Positions 45,058-58,685 of a DNA stretch of 64,000 nucleotides are shown here, in pieces. The stretch spans positions 12,291,625 through 12,355,624 of the forward strand of contig OZ024856.1 in the NCBI GenBank assembly GCA_964017155.1, in the 5' to 3' direction. The notes under the pieces are model-generated. The model was not told the origin of the DNA and did not search any database. It saw only the letters and a list, made by a program, of their open reading frames with translations. Positions within the stretch are counted from its first letter, which is position 1, and each line of letters starts with the position of its first letter. The stretch is from Oasisia sp. SBJ-2009. Lineage: Eukaryota; Annelida; Polychaeta; Sabellida; Siboglinidae. The position numbers and the translations under genes are program-made.

Positions 45058-45217
45058 CAGAAGAACCTGGTTATTAAGGCCACTCTGGGAACTGGGTGAA
45101 AGTGGCCTGATTAGAAAGGTGGCAGCATTAACAGTTGTGATCTGTGTGTGATCATTTTGTGGCCTTACTTGTGAGGTGACTGTGTTCCCAAGGTGACCAC
45201 ACAGCATGGTTCGACTG
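45058..45217. mobile_element. Pogo/Tigger-like MITE, 160 bp
   Basis: Left end CAGAAGAACCTGG and right end CATGGTTCGACTG are imperfect inverted copies, flanked by TA on both sides (45056-45057 and 45218-45219). CAG..GAACC ends with TA target duplication are typical of Tc1/pogo-derived elements. It is too short to code. It lies 0.4 kb after the ERG28 stop. Confidence 0.6.
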
Positions 45218-45541
45218 TACTCGACAGGTACATGTTGACTACTCGGAATGACCCTTAAGTATTAATTAGTATATACTTTGAATTAAGGATTAAATTGTTT
45301 CATAAAACTTGAAATTTTTTCATATATATATATTTTAATTATACAATTACTATTAACCACTTTACATGTACGTACGTGTGATGTGTATTTTTATATTTTG
45401 TACTCTTTCTTTTGAATCATATAAGGGTGTCAGATGTGATATAGTAAAAGTTCATATTATCGTTTACTATTGTTTGTTATCATTTATTTATCACGTCTAT
45501 AGAAAAGACATACGTCATTAGTTAATTTTGTTCACGATCTT

Positions 45542-45793
45542 TCAATTCCCGCTCCAGTTATATGTTTCAAAATCTTTCAGCTCGTGCTCCGGAATTGGAG
45601 CGGCATTTAATTGACCAGTTCCTTTTGGAATTAACAATGCCCTGGACCGAGAAATAGAAACGGTAACTGGTTGCATTTGCACGTCCTCTGGACTTGTGGT
45701 GGTCCCGTGTCCCTCGTTATGTCGCTCTATTTTAATCTGTTGGTATCCGCTAGTGTCCACAGCACCTTTGTCACCTTCCGTCGATTGTCGCAT
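45542..45793 (-). CDS. Unidentified 83-residue frame, possible terminal exon
   Basis: Minus-strand frame with balanced composition: acidic and Gln/Thr/Ser-rich, ending KDFETYNWSGN. It is not explained by repeats, and AATAAA-type text follows on minus near 45485-45495. An in-frame stop lies just upstream and no strong acceptor precedes it, so it is either a short intronless gene or a C-terminal exon of an unseen gene. No family is recognised. Confidence 0.25.
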   Translation of the reverse strand: MRQSTEGDKGAVDTSGYQQIKIERHNEGHGTTTSPEDVQMQPVTVSISRSRALLIPKGTGQLNAAPIPEHELKDFETYNWSGN

Positions 45794-46014
45794 ACTTGGT
45801 TTAAGTCACTTGACTGGGCTATCGTGATGCCGGTCAAATCGTTGCTGCATGTGTTGTGGTTCGGAGGCGGGGTTTGCAAGGACATGCAGGCCACAGGCAC
45901 AAGTAATTCTCATGGCGCTAACTACAAAGGATTTAGGAGTAACCATTGTGAGAAGAGAGCCAAGATGACAAACCGAATGCTAGATCGCAAGCACGCAGCA
46001 AGACAATTCCTACA

Positions 46015-46335
46015 CGTGGAAAGGAGGACTTTGCGTTAGAGCGCCGGACTGTCAATTGAGGGGACGGTGGTTCAATCCCACCTGCCGCCGTTTCGAAACT
46101 TAGGCAATTTCGTTCACTCCACATTTGCCTGTGTCTTTCGGAAGAGACAATAAACCCTTTCTATCTGGTGTCTATGCCAGAGGAAGTAAAAGTTCCCACA
46201 CAGGGGGTAAATGTGTAACCTGTAGTAGACTCACTAATTCTAGAGAGAAGGACAACTCCTGCGTTAGCCAAAGTTTGGGCTGTTTGGAGGTAAGCCACCC
46301 AAGACCTAAGGTCCAGCATTTTGCGTCGCATGCTT
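46015..46335 (+). mobile_element. tRNA-derived SINE
   Basis: The head carries an A-box-like TTAGAGCGCCGGAC (46036-46049) and a B-box GGTTCAATCC (46069-46078) at tRNA-like spacing. The body follows, with TTTCGGAAGAGACAATAAACC and CTGGTGTCTATGCCAGAGG. The acceptor-stem pairing of a true tRNA is missing, so this is a retroposon head and not a functional tRNA gene. Confidence 0.65.
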
Positions 46336-46639
46336 AACGAGTACAAGAAGTACAGCCATTTTAATAGTCTGACACAATTAGGTTATCTTATAGTAAGATG
46401 CAGAAGACTAAGAAACTACAGCGGACGGTGGGACCTAGGCGTAAGTTCTCCACGCAGAACCAGATTTATGACTACTTGGAATTCGCTATCACAGTTTAGG
46501 CACAAGAGTCAAACAGTTACGGACTCAAAAGATCGTCCAGGTATGTACAACAAAACTGGACAAACGATGACAAACAACAAGTCTTCAAGTGTTATACTGC
46601 TTAAAAGTGATATTTCACTATCCTGCAGTTGTGGTTAAA

Positions 46640-47070
46640 ATAATGTGCGCTAAAATAATAAGTTAATAAAATAAATATGATAATAGATAAATCCAGTTAA
46701 CTGTACATTAAAACGATGAATAAATTAATAAGATAAAAATAATAAATATATAAAAATAATCAGTTAATAAAATATTAGAATAAATAGATCAATAAAATTA
46801 ATAGTACATTAAAAAAGCAGGCAGTCCACGATTAACATTAAAACAATCTATTATAATGTAAATGACTGGGATGGCGGCTCTCTGAAATACTTCTGTGGTG
46901 GATGCGGTGACAGCTTCCTCGGTAAGTGCGTTCCACAGTGGAATACAGCGTACGTAGAATGACTGCTGGTAGGGCGTGCAAGTGGCAGGTAGGGTTCGTA
47001 GTTTGTGCTTGTGTTGGCGTCTGGTGCGCGCATCTGCTGTGGTGATGATGACAGGCAAGCTGATGTGCAT
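46640..47070 (-). pseudogene. Non-LTR retrotransposon 3' fragment
   Basis: On minus, 47060-46850 encodes RRQHKHKLRTLPA, then YQQSFYVRCIPLWNALTEE: the R..Y..SFF.R....WN.L pattern that closes many LINE polyproteins. An AT-rich tail (TAATAAAATTAAT) continues to about 46640. The start of the element is missing. Confidence 0.75.
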
Positions 47071-47099
47071 TAGTCCGTGATGAATTTAAAAAAACAACA

Positions 47100-47823
47100 A
47101 CGCTGACAACTTGTGCTAAACTAATCAGTGTGGCAGTCTCCTTATTCAAATAAAAAGAACATCGAGCTAAGGCCTAAGCAGCAGCCATATGAAACGTCGT
47201 ACTTTTGGTTGTCGTACAATGTTGGATTATAATTATGAATGTTTTATGTCGGAAGGAGATACTGAATACACTGACTTCAGACAGACATTAATATGAGGTG
47301 CGCTTGAACATGAACTTCAGCCCTGCTTACGCTGTCGGATTCAGCGCCTCGGTATGCTTGATTATACTGCTTCCCTTGTTGCGTTATCTCGGATCATAAC
47401 ATCGAAAATGGCCGTGGATTGTTGTTCGAGATTTTTCGCAGTACTGCTCAGTGTTTTACCTCGCCTCACGCTAAACACTTCCTCATTGTCGGACGTGTGC
47501 GTGAGTAGTACTGTTCGGCCTTTCCAAAAACGTACATCCGCACCAAATGCAGTTCAAGACATGCATCCCGCCCTTAAATGCTAATGGGCTAATCCTCTGT
47601 CCAGCCTCCCATCATCAAAACAATATTATGCCACAAAATGCGCACTCCTTCCGTAAATATTGGGGTCCACAAATACCGGGGGTTCTGCCTCTATAACTCA
47701 TTTCCGACGCTTCTGGTCTCGCACCAACTATCGTTCAGCACGCTACATACTGCGTAACTACAATGCAGTGACGAAGCACACGGCTCGGTTGCGTCATTAA
47801 CCTTGCACGGTCTTGCGTCTCAG
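47100..47823. other. No gene seen, upstream of the membrane/coiled-coil exon
   Basis: The 76-residue frame at 47354-47584 has no recognisable feature. The stretch probably holds the intron that precedes the exon at 47824. Confidence 0.35.
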
Positions 47824-48495
47824 GAAGTCCTTTCTCTCGACGAGTGGCCGTGTTTATGTCGCGACAGTCGGGACATGATCTTGTGGGAATACGTGTACCC
47901 CGACCACAAGCCAGCACCTGATTGTCCGTGCGTTGACTTCTTTAAACTGCGCAATGAGTACCTGCTGATATTCGTCTGCGCCGTCTCGTCCGTCGTGTAC
48001 TTCACCGGTCTGTTGGCGATATTGAAAGGACGAATCCCGTGGACCGTGGTCGAGGTTGAGGACACTGCGGCGTGTACAGCCCCTATGCCAGACTTTCTAT
48101 CAGGTACAGACGTCGACGGACACGCGCTGGTCGATAATCGCCGCCTGAAGCGGATCCTCGCGAACGTCGTCAACAAGGCGAAGCAGAGCCGACCGCGTCC
48201 GAGAGTCAGCGGCGCGAGAAGCAGGGAGAGGGAGAGGTACTTCAATGAACGAGAGGAACGGGAGCGCTGTCTGTTGACGGAGAAGATGCATCGGGAGGTG
48301 CGCTACGAGGAGGTGATCGCGCAGAAGGAGAACCTGAAGCAGACGCTGATGGACTCCGAGCAGCGGTGCTTCGGGCTGATGATGGAGGCCCAGGCGCGGT
48401 ACCTCGAGTGGCTCGACATGCAAGACGAGATCAAGCAAGTCGACATCCGGACGAAACTCCTGCGTGACAGGTTGACCTTTATGCTGGACAAGTAG
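47824..48495 (+). CDS. Unidentified single-span membrane protein with coiled coil, 3' exon
   Basis: An open frame ending at TAG 48493-48495, GC-rich and codon-biased like the verified exons nearby. A fair splice acceptor (TTGCGTCTCAG) ends at 47823; no ATG opens the frame until 47875, so upstream exons probably exist. The order is a Cys-containing segment (PDCPCVDFFKLR), a membrane span (YLLIFVCAVSSVVYFTGLLA), a linker, a basic Arg-rich stretch (about 48185-48260), and a long charged helix with coiled-coil character to the end (EEVIAQKENLKQ, then QDEIKQVDIRTKLL). I do not recognise the family. The layout suggests a bitopic membrane protein with a cytosolic coiled coil. Confidence 0.6.
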   Translation, partial: EVLSLDEWPCLCRDSRDMILWEYVYPDHKPAPDCPCVDFFKLRNEYLLIFVCAVSSVVYFTGLLAILKGRIPWTVVEVEDTAACTAPMPDFLSGTDVDGHALVDNRRLKRILANVVNKAKQSRPRPRVSGARSRERERYFNEREERERCLLTEKMHREVRYEEVIAQKENLKQTLMDSEQRCFGLMMEAQARYLEWLDMQDEIKQVDIRTKLLRDRLTFMLDK

Positions 48496-49940
48496 CGCTG
48501 TGATTGGCGTTTGTTACATACGTGAAATAAGTGAACTTGCTATATGATAATGTCCGTCTTTGTCGTGTTTATGTCAGATGGTAAGATGCCCTTTGTTTGT
48601 CGCTTGCGCAGCTGGAGTTTAATGATGTACTGTTATTGTCTGTTGATAAAAGCGGCTGCTGTGGTTGGCTGAATATCAGAACTACATTCACAACTATTGC
48701 ATTACCAGGGCATGTGCTTACAATAAGACAGCGTACGTAGACCCCAGTGGGATGACTAATGGGGGGAAACGGGCGTACTCCGATGGGTTGTCGTTGCCCA
48801 GAAGCCCCAAAATAACACCGCAATATTACGCCACAAAATGACACAACTGGTGCGAATCTCGCATGTCAAACTTGAGACCAGCAGCAGTTCTGGTTAGAAA
48901 CGAAGATGGCAGCAGTTCTGAGTTCGTCTTCAGTGCACCTGTTTCAATGGGCAGCAACGTTTTAGGTGGCTTACTCTAAAGTTATAATGCTAATTAGACC
49001 CTTGGAACAGGCATATGTGGAATACCTTTACTGAGACGGTCGAGTGTCGATACGAATCACCTGTTGAGGTCAATACAAATGCAATACGAATATTATTTGA
49101 CAATTCTACCCTGTCACGACTACAGAGCTTCCCGATGGATATTTAGACATGAGCTTCATTTCCGATTCGGCCATCTAGATTTTGTATATCGAGTATTGAC
49201 GCAGGTGCGTGGTGGGTGTAGTTGTCGCCGGCCGTGTGAGCGTGTTGTCGTGCCGTGTTTCTTTTTTAGTTTGTTAATATTACCATCACAAATGTCACGC
49301 ATGAACGATCAAGCTATCCCGTCGTGCAACGGGCATCTTTATTATTACCTTAACGTGTTGACTGTACCCAGGTCTTTACGACATCCCTGCAGTTTTTTTA
49401 GCGCATTCTATACGTTTTTTTGTGAGCAGTGTGTTCTTGGCTTTATGAGATATTTTTTGAGAATTTATTTTAATTTCGAAAGAATGATCGCTTCTGTAGA
49501 TTTACACCGTTCTGATCGAAATGTTGTCGAGAATAATCTATATAGTAGGTCTAGGAAATAAGAAAGTTGACCCGCTAGCATGAATAACATGTTGTTCACG
49601 TTTTATATATACATACTGAAATCTTCATTTAGAACAGTTTTAGGCAATAACACATTACGTCTGTAGTACTGATTGGGTGGGCTTCCACGGTTTCCAGAAA
49701 CAAACATACCGATATAACAGAAACGAAAGTAGGCCAAACTGCTGAAATATCATTACATAACATAATATAACATTAACACAACATTGAGTGTTGCTGATTT
49801 CGTAATACTTGGAAAGTTTGGTCGAATGAAACCGTTACAATTAGTTGACACCAATACTACTATGCGACTACTTCTGACATAGGTTACTACCATTCGAATA
49901 ACTCATTCCAGTCTACGCTACCAACAAACGTTAACATCAT
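48496..49940. other. Intergenic, no gene supported
   Basis: A 165-residue frame at 49064-49561 has no motif, no splice context and biased aromatic composition, so it is left out. The word AATATTACGCCACAAAATG (48821-48839) is nearly repeated at 47623-47640, a sign of a dispersed repeat. Confidence 0.4.
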
Positions 49941-49942
49941 AC

Positions 49943-50032
49943 CGACCGACCCACCCACCCACCGACCGACCGACCGACCGACCCATCGACCCACTGACCC
50001 ACCGACCGACCCGACCCGACCCGTGTGGGCTC
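49943..50032. repeat. (ACCG)n/(ACCC)n microsatellite
   Basis: Degenerate tetranucleotide array just past the stop codon of the receptor gene, so it probably lies in its 3' untranslated region. Confidence 0.9.
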
Positions 50033-50046
50033 TGACAGTTGCCAAG

Positions 50047-53329
<3,283 letters not shown>

Positions 53330-54080
53330 TGTTCAGACCACCAATTCAGACCACCAACACGAGTCATCCCATAACCACTTCTGGCACCAAACAACACGTC
53401 TCCCTATATATAATGTCTCCAGAAGACCCTTCAGCACAATACTCGGGTTACGTAACGCTAAAGTTAACTCTTAATGGTCGACCCACAATTAACTGGCTCA
53501 GTTACTCCTTCCGCATCCGATTGCTCATTACCGATTGCTCATTACACCGTCGTTCAAGAAACGTCCTGGTTCGAAAAGATTGGCAACGTCGACGCGACGG
53601 CAAAAATCCATCTGAATCGAGCCTGAGTCCTGTGCGTGCATTTCCTTTCATTCACTATCATTCTAATATAAAAATGTTATATGGTGACACGGCCATTCGA
53701 AGATTTTCTCAAGATGAATCTCAAGAAATCGGCACCAAAACGAAGTAATTATCCTAATTAAAACGTGAGCTGTTTCCAATTAGCAAACATCCATCACGTC
53801 GCGTCGGTTGCAGACTGTTGATGTGTTACACCAAAGAGAACTTGGAGCGTCGTGTCGGTAAGGCGATAGGATTTGAAACAGCGGTGTCGTTTTGAACACC
53901 ACCAGAATGAGAGACTAGTCATTTTAGTGTTTTTTGTTTAACAAATGTTGAGTTTAAGTCATGTGTGGTCGTTTTCGGTGTCACCTGCTATTCATGTGGA
54001 TTCGTCGTTCTCATGGTCAAGTAGAAGACAGCACTGGAGTATCAAGTAGACGACAACTGTGGAATATCTTGCTGCTGCTC
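53330..54080. other. Upstream of the receptor gene, no gene seen
   Basis: Contains a short duplication (AGACCACCAA/TCAGACCACCAA) at 53334-53360. The long plus-strand frame that runs through the receptor exon into this stretch is a shadow of the receptor. Confidence 0.45.
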
Positions 54081-54081
54081 T

Positions 54082-54151
54082 GTGTGCGTGCGTGCGCGCG
54101 CGCGTGCGTGCGTGCGTGCGTGCGCGCGCGCGCGCGTGTGTGCGTGCGTGC

Positions 54152-54188
<37 letters not shown>

Positions 54189-54212
54189 CGTGTCGGCGTG
54201 CGTGCGCTCGCT
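54082..54212. repeat. (GCGT)n/(CG)n/(GT)n microsatellite
   Basis: Alternating purine-pyrimidine array of GC, GCGT and GT words. Confidence 0.96.
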
Positions 54213-54359
54213 TGTTTTTTGCGTGAGTGTAAATGCTAAGAAACAGAGCCGACTGTTACACTGTTTGGAACAGACGATAAGTTGACTGAGAGTTACAAGA
54301 CGTCTTACGCGGGTGCATTGTGGGATTCCACAAAATTGGTAGATTCTACCTAGACAATA

Positions 54360-54950
54360 ATTGTCGATATTACGTGTATATGTTATAATAATAATATTAA
54401 TAGCAATTGTATTTATAAAACGCCGTATATCCAGAATATACTTCCGCTCAGAGGCACATAAAATACAACATTGATAAAACATGAATATATAAAATGTACG
54501 TATTAAATTAAGCTTACACGATAAAGGCAATATGTCAAATGATAATAATAAATTGATACATAAATAAAGCTTCTAAAAAGTATAATGTATTAAATATACT
54601 GATCACCAATAAATTAATATAGCAAAATAATAAATTAAAAATAAAATATATTAATAAGTTAATACTGAATAATTAAGGTAAGACACTAAAATAATTGTAT
54701 AAACTATAATTATTGTTAACATAAATTCGTTATATTACACACTACGAGTAATCTAACTGACTACCTTCTTTAAACTGAGTATATCGTATGATCTTCATGC
54801 AGTTAAGAGCCATTGGCGACATTCAAGCTGTTCGTGTAGTTTTTTCGCCAAATTTTGTAAAACAAAAACCCAAGAGGAACTGAGGTGATGTTACAGTACT
54901 CTGATTGCCCATTACATAAATCACTAATAGAACCAGGCTAGTTGTCCCCG
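54360..54950. other. AT-rich spacer, no gene seen
   Basis: AT-rich text with many ATAATAAATTA words. No reading frame or repeat unit is supported. Confidence 0.5.
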
Positions 54951-54959
54951 GATGCAATG

Positions 54960-56333
54960 GTTCGTAATTTTATCTTTCCGCGTTCCTGCGAGATCTCGCG
55001 TTACTTGTGCTACTAATTTATGGTTACATGATCTCTATAAATCATGCAGTTTAGTTAGTAATTACCTCAGCAACAGGAAACAGCGAGTGAAATTAGGACC
55101 TCACTACAGTGAGTGGGCTGACATCGTCAGAGGTGTACCCCAAGGCTCTATTATTGGCCCTCTTCTTTTCAATGTTTTTATTAATGATATTTTTCACTTT
55201 TTGGATAAATCCTCTCTCTACAATTATGCCGATGATAACACCCTGTCTTATGCTCATTCAAATTATGACACTCTCATTCACACCTTGCAACAAGACTGTA
55301 CTTCTACGTTACAGTGGTTCAATATAAACCAGATGAAGGCTAACCCATCCAAATTCCAAGCAATTAGCTTCGGCAAGAGGGGAACAAGGGACATAACAAA
55401 TTTTACTTTTGAAAACACTACCATTCACTGTGAAAACTCTGTTGTCCTTCTCGGCATTGAGATTGATCATTCGTTAACTTTTAACACACATATCGCGAAC
55501 ATCTGCAAAAAGTCAGCTAGACAGTTAGCGGTCTTAAAACGTCTCGGTCATCTCCTTACTCGACAAGGGAAACTTGCAATTTTCAAAACATTCATAACAT
55601 AAAACTTCAACTACTGTCCTTTGATCTGGCACTTTTGTAGCCAATCTAGCACCAAAAAACTTGAAAAAATTCAAGAGAGAGCACTTCGCTTTATTTACAA
55701 TGATTATTCATCCACGCATCATGACCTTTTAAAGACCGCTAACACCGAACACCTCCACGTTAAACGGATAAAAGAAATGGCATGCGAAGTATTCAAAATT
55801 GTAAATAATATTGCTTCAAATTTTTTTCTTCAAAATCTCATCACTCTAAAATGTTCCCAGTATTCTATGCGAAAGGAAAACACTGCAGTTGTCCCTAAGG
55901 CAAACACATCTAAATATGGACTTAAATCATTTGTCCATGATGGGCCCCGGATCTGGAACAGCCTGCCAAATGAAATGCGAAAAACATTTAACTACGGTGA
56001 ATTTCGCAGGCTGATCCGGAACTGGGATGGCCCATCATGCAATTGCTCTATATGTAGGTAACCAGCTAATATCTAACATGTTTGTCGCCATGCCAATATT
56101 ATCAATATAACTTTCATTGTATATATGGATATGTGTAAAATATTGTTATTCCTTAATTTATTCTTTTGATCTATTTATTTTAATGTTTTAATGTTTTAAA
56201 GTATTTATTATTTTTAATAAGTTTAGTCAATATACATCTCTACAATTAAATTTATATTTATGCAATTGTCTTAAATTATATATTATTTCAATCAATTTTA
56301 ACCAATATACTTTGCATGTTTTATGTATCAAAA

Positions 56334-56376
<43 letters not shown>

Positions 56377-56608
56377 TATATTATACATGCATGTATTATT
56401 ATATTGTACTCATTACCCTATTTTATATGTATTATTGCTGTCATTTTAAATACTCTGTATGCTTGTTATGGTTTTATGTCTCATTGTTTTACTCTCGTTT
56501 TGTCGGAAAATAGCTCAGATGAGCTAATGTTGCCAATTATCATGTAACCGACGTTAAATAAAGTTTCTTGTATCTTGTATCTTGTATCTTCTTGTATCTT
56601 GTATCTAT
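54960..56608 (+). mobile_element. 5'-truncated non-LTR retrotransposon (CR1/L2/jockey-like)
   Basis: One reading frame from about 55000 to 56061 encodes reverse transcriptase: RGVPQGSIIGPLLFNVFIND, the catalytic YADD (SLYNYADDNTL, about 55225), WFNINQMKANPSKFQ, and the C-terminal PRIWNSLPNEMR. It is interrupted by a single in-frame stop (TAA 55600-55602) where the family continues. The 3' untranslated part carries a TA array (56338-56371) and ends with a (CTTGTAT)n tail at about 56563-56608, as in CR1/L2-type elements. The endonuclease and N-terminal parts are missing. This is a fairly recent dead copy. Confidence 0.92.
55000..56061 (+). pseudogene. Reverse transcriptase with one nonsense codon
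   Basis: Two consecutive parts in the same frame (to 55602 and 55621-56061) carry the fingers-palm-thumb and C-terminal regions. The only defects visible are the 5' truncation and the TAA at 55600. The active-site Asp pair in YADD is intact. Confidence 0.9.
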
Positions 56609-56718
56609 GCCTGAACGTAATAAGTGTCATCTCTCAGTGTCAACATTAACTCAAGTAGGCACTGCTGGTAGACATTCGCGTCTACTTAGATATGTACGCT
56701 AGATAATAAGTTTAGATG

Positions 56719-56724
56719 TATCTG

Positions 56725-56782
<58 letters not shown>

Positions 56783-57790
56783 CGTGCGTGGGTGCGTGCG
56801 TGCGTGCGTGCGTGGGTGGGTGGGTGGGTGGGTGAGTGAGTGCGTGCGTGCGTGCGTGGGTGGGTGGGTGAGTGAGTGAGTGAGTGAGTGAGTGAGTGAG
56901 TGAGTGAGTGAGTGAGTGAGTGAGTGAGTGAGTGAGTGAGTGAGTGAGTGAGTGAGTGAGTGAGTGAGTGAGTACGTGAGAGAGGGAATGAGGGAGGGAC
57001 CGAGGGACGGAGGGGGGAGGAAGGGAGGCAGGCAGGCAGGGAGCGGGAGGCAGGGAGGGAGGGAGGGAAGGAGGGAAGGAGGGAAGGAGGGAAGCAGGGA
57101 AGGAGGAAGAGAGGGAAGGAATGTATATGCACGCGTGCGTGCGCGCGTGCGTGCGTGGCTAGAATGAAATCTCATTAACCTAATTAGCCTTTTCAGAACA
57201 TTATCGCCAAGCCGTTGCTTTGCGTGCGTGCGTGCGTGCGTGCGTGCCTGCGTGCGTGGGCGGGCGGGCGAGCGAGCGAGCGAGCGAGCGAGCGAGCGAG
57301 CGAGCGAGCGCGTGCGTGCGTGCGTGGGTGGGTGGGTGGGTGGGTGGGTGGGTGAGTGAGTGAGTGAGTGAGTGAGTGAGTGAGTGAGTGAGTGAGTGAG
57401 TGAGTGAGTGAGTGAGTGAGTGAGTGAGTGAGTGAGTGAGTGAGTGAGTGAGTGAGTGAGTGAGTGAGTACGTGAGAGAGGGAATGAGGGAGGGACCGAG
57501 GGACGGAGGGGGGAGGAAGGGAGGCAGGCAGGCAGGGAGCGGGAGGCAGGGAGGGAGGGAGGGAGGGAAGGAGGGAGGGGAGGGGAGGAAGGAAGGAAGG
57601 AAGGAGGGAAGGAGGGAAGCAGGGAAGCAGGGAAGCAGGGAAGCAGGGAAGCAGGGAAGCAGGGAAGGAGGGAAGGAGGAAGAGAGGGAAGGAATGTATA
57701 AGCACGCGTGCGTGCGCGCGTGCGTGCGTGGCTAGAATGAAGTCTCATTAACCTAATTAGCCTTTTCAGAACATTATCGCCAAGCCGTTG
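56719..57790. repeat. Duplicated compound microsatellite (higher-order tandem pair)
   Basis: The order (GTGC/GGGT)n, (GAGT)n, ACGTGAGAGAGGGAATGAGG, (GGGA/GGCA/GGAA)n, GCACGCGTGCGTGCG, a unique 70-bp stretch (GCTAGAATGAA..TCTCATTAACC through GCCAAGCCGTTGCTTT) occurs at about 56800-57222 and again at about 57310-57795. The unique stretch differs at one base, so a whole array plus flank was duplicated. Unit counts inside differ. The open frames across it (Thr-His-Ser-Leu) are artefacts. Confidence 0.95.
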
Positions 57791-57984
57791 CTTTTATATT
57801 GGCACTGCATAGGGTTGTGAACGAAACGAGACGATGTCCTCAATGGATCTTTCAGGCATCATGACTCATGAGGCATGCGTTCCAACTGTAATCTTATGTA
57901 AGTATGCGAGGAATATTAGCTAAAATATAAACTCAGTTCTGGAATAATATTGGTTGCTCTCTTTGCCAATTTTTAGATCAATAA

Positions 57985-58023
57985 TATTATTAGACCTAGA
58001 CACCTTCTTTGTCTGTTATACAT
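57985..58023 (+). pseudogene. Left part of a reverse-transcriptase frame split by the inserted transposon
   Basis: Positions 58000-58023 read LLCLLYIN, like the ..LLF.IYIND.. block of LINE reverse transcriptases. The frame resumes with DINNN after the inserted element (61821 on). Further left the similarity is lost. Confidence 0.5.
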
Positions 58024-58027
58024 AAAT

Positions 58028-58312
58028 AGTGTAGGAGATAGCAGAAATATCGTGCAAATTATGATACAAGCATCAAATTTGGCACACTTGTTCTCCAAGT
58101 GATACTAATCAAATCTGCCCGATTGGCCAATTGAAAATCCAAGATGGCAGCCATTTTTCAAGATGGCCGCCAAATTCGCCGCCCGAAGTTGACGTTTTGC
58201 TTAGAAGTATTTGTAGTTGTCCGATTTGCATGATCTAGGTGTGGATTCCTATGTTTTCAAGCCTGCTGAAGTCGATTTTCCTGTTTATAGAGCACACCGA
58301 CACATATTTTTA
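58028..58312 (+). repeat. Left terminal inverted repeat
   Basis: Contains AAGATGGCAGCCAT and AAGATGGCCGCCAA back to back (58140-58173), and CCTAGGTGTGG-like unique text shared with the right repeat. The AAGATGGC core resembles the YY1 promoter motif and could lie in the element's own promoter. Confidence 0.88.
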
Positions 58313-58685
58313 TCACTTCGCACATTTGTTTATGATTTTCATACGTTTGCATGGCTATGGGGTGTAGGGGTGTAGTGTTAGAGGTAATACCTTTGTTTCA
58401 GCAGTCAGCCACATCCATTGGATGGACTACTGGCACTGGTCCTCACCACTAGCCCAACTCTCATCTATGGTTCCAAGAAGATGCTAGTGCACGGCATTGG
58501 CCACACCCTGGTAAACCGCGTTGGCTTCAGAAATGAAGGTTAAGACAGTTCCAGAGTTTCCAGAAGCATACACCAATATTCGACCAGCATACAGCACGAT
58601 AAACCCCAATCCTCCTCCAGTAGCAAGCCAATCCTTACCAGCACCCGAGTCGATCTGGTCACACTTGAAAGAAGAATAGTCTTGG

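Noticed and set aside
46020..46090. A tRNA gene
   Set aside because: A and B boxes are present, but the acceptor and D stems do not pair and a SINE body follows.
49064..49561. 165-codon frame on +
   Set aside because: No motif, no splice context, unusual aromatic-rich composition; probably chance.
56686..57748. Frames up to 349 codons with Thr-His-Ser-Leu repeats
   Set aside because: They follow GAGT and GGGA arrays; the duplication of the array explains the duplicated protein text.
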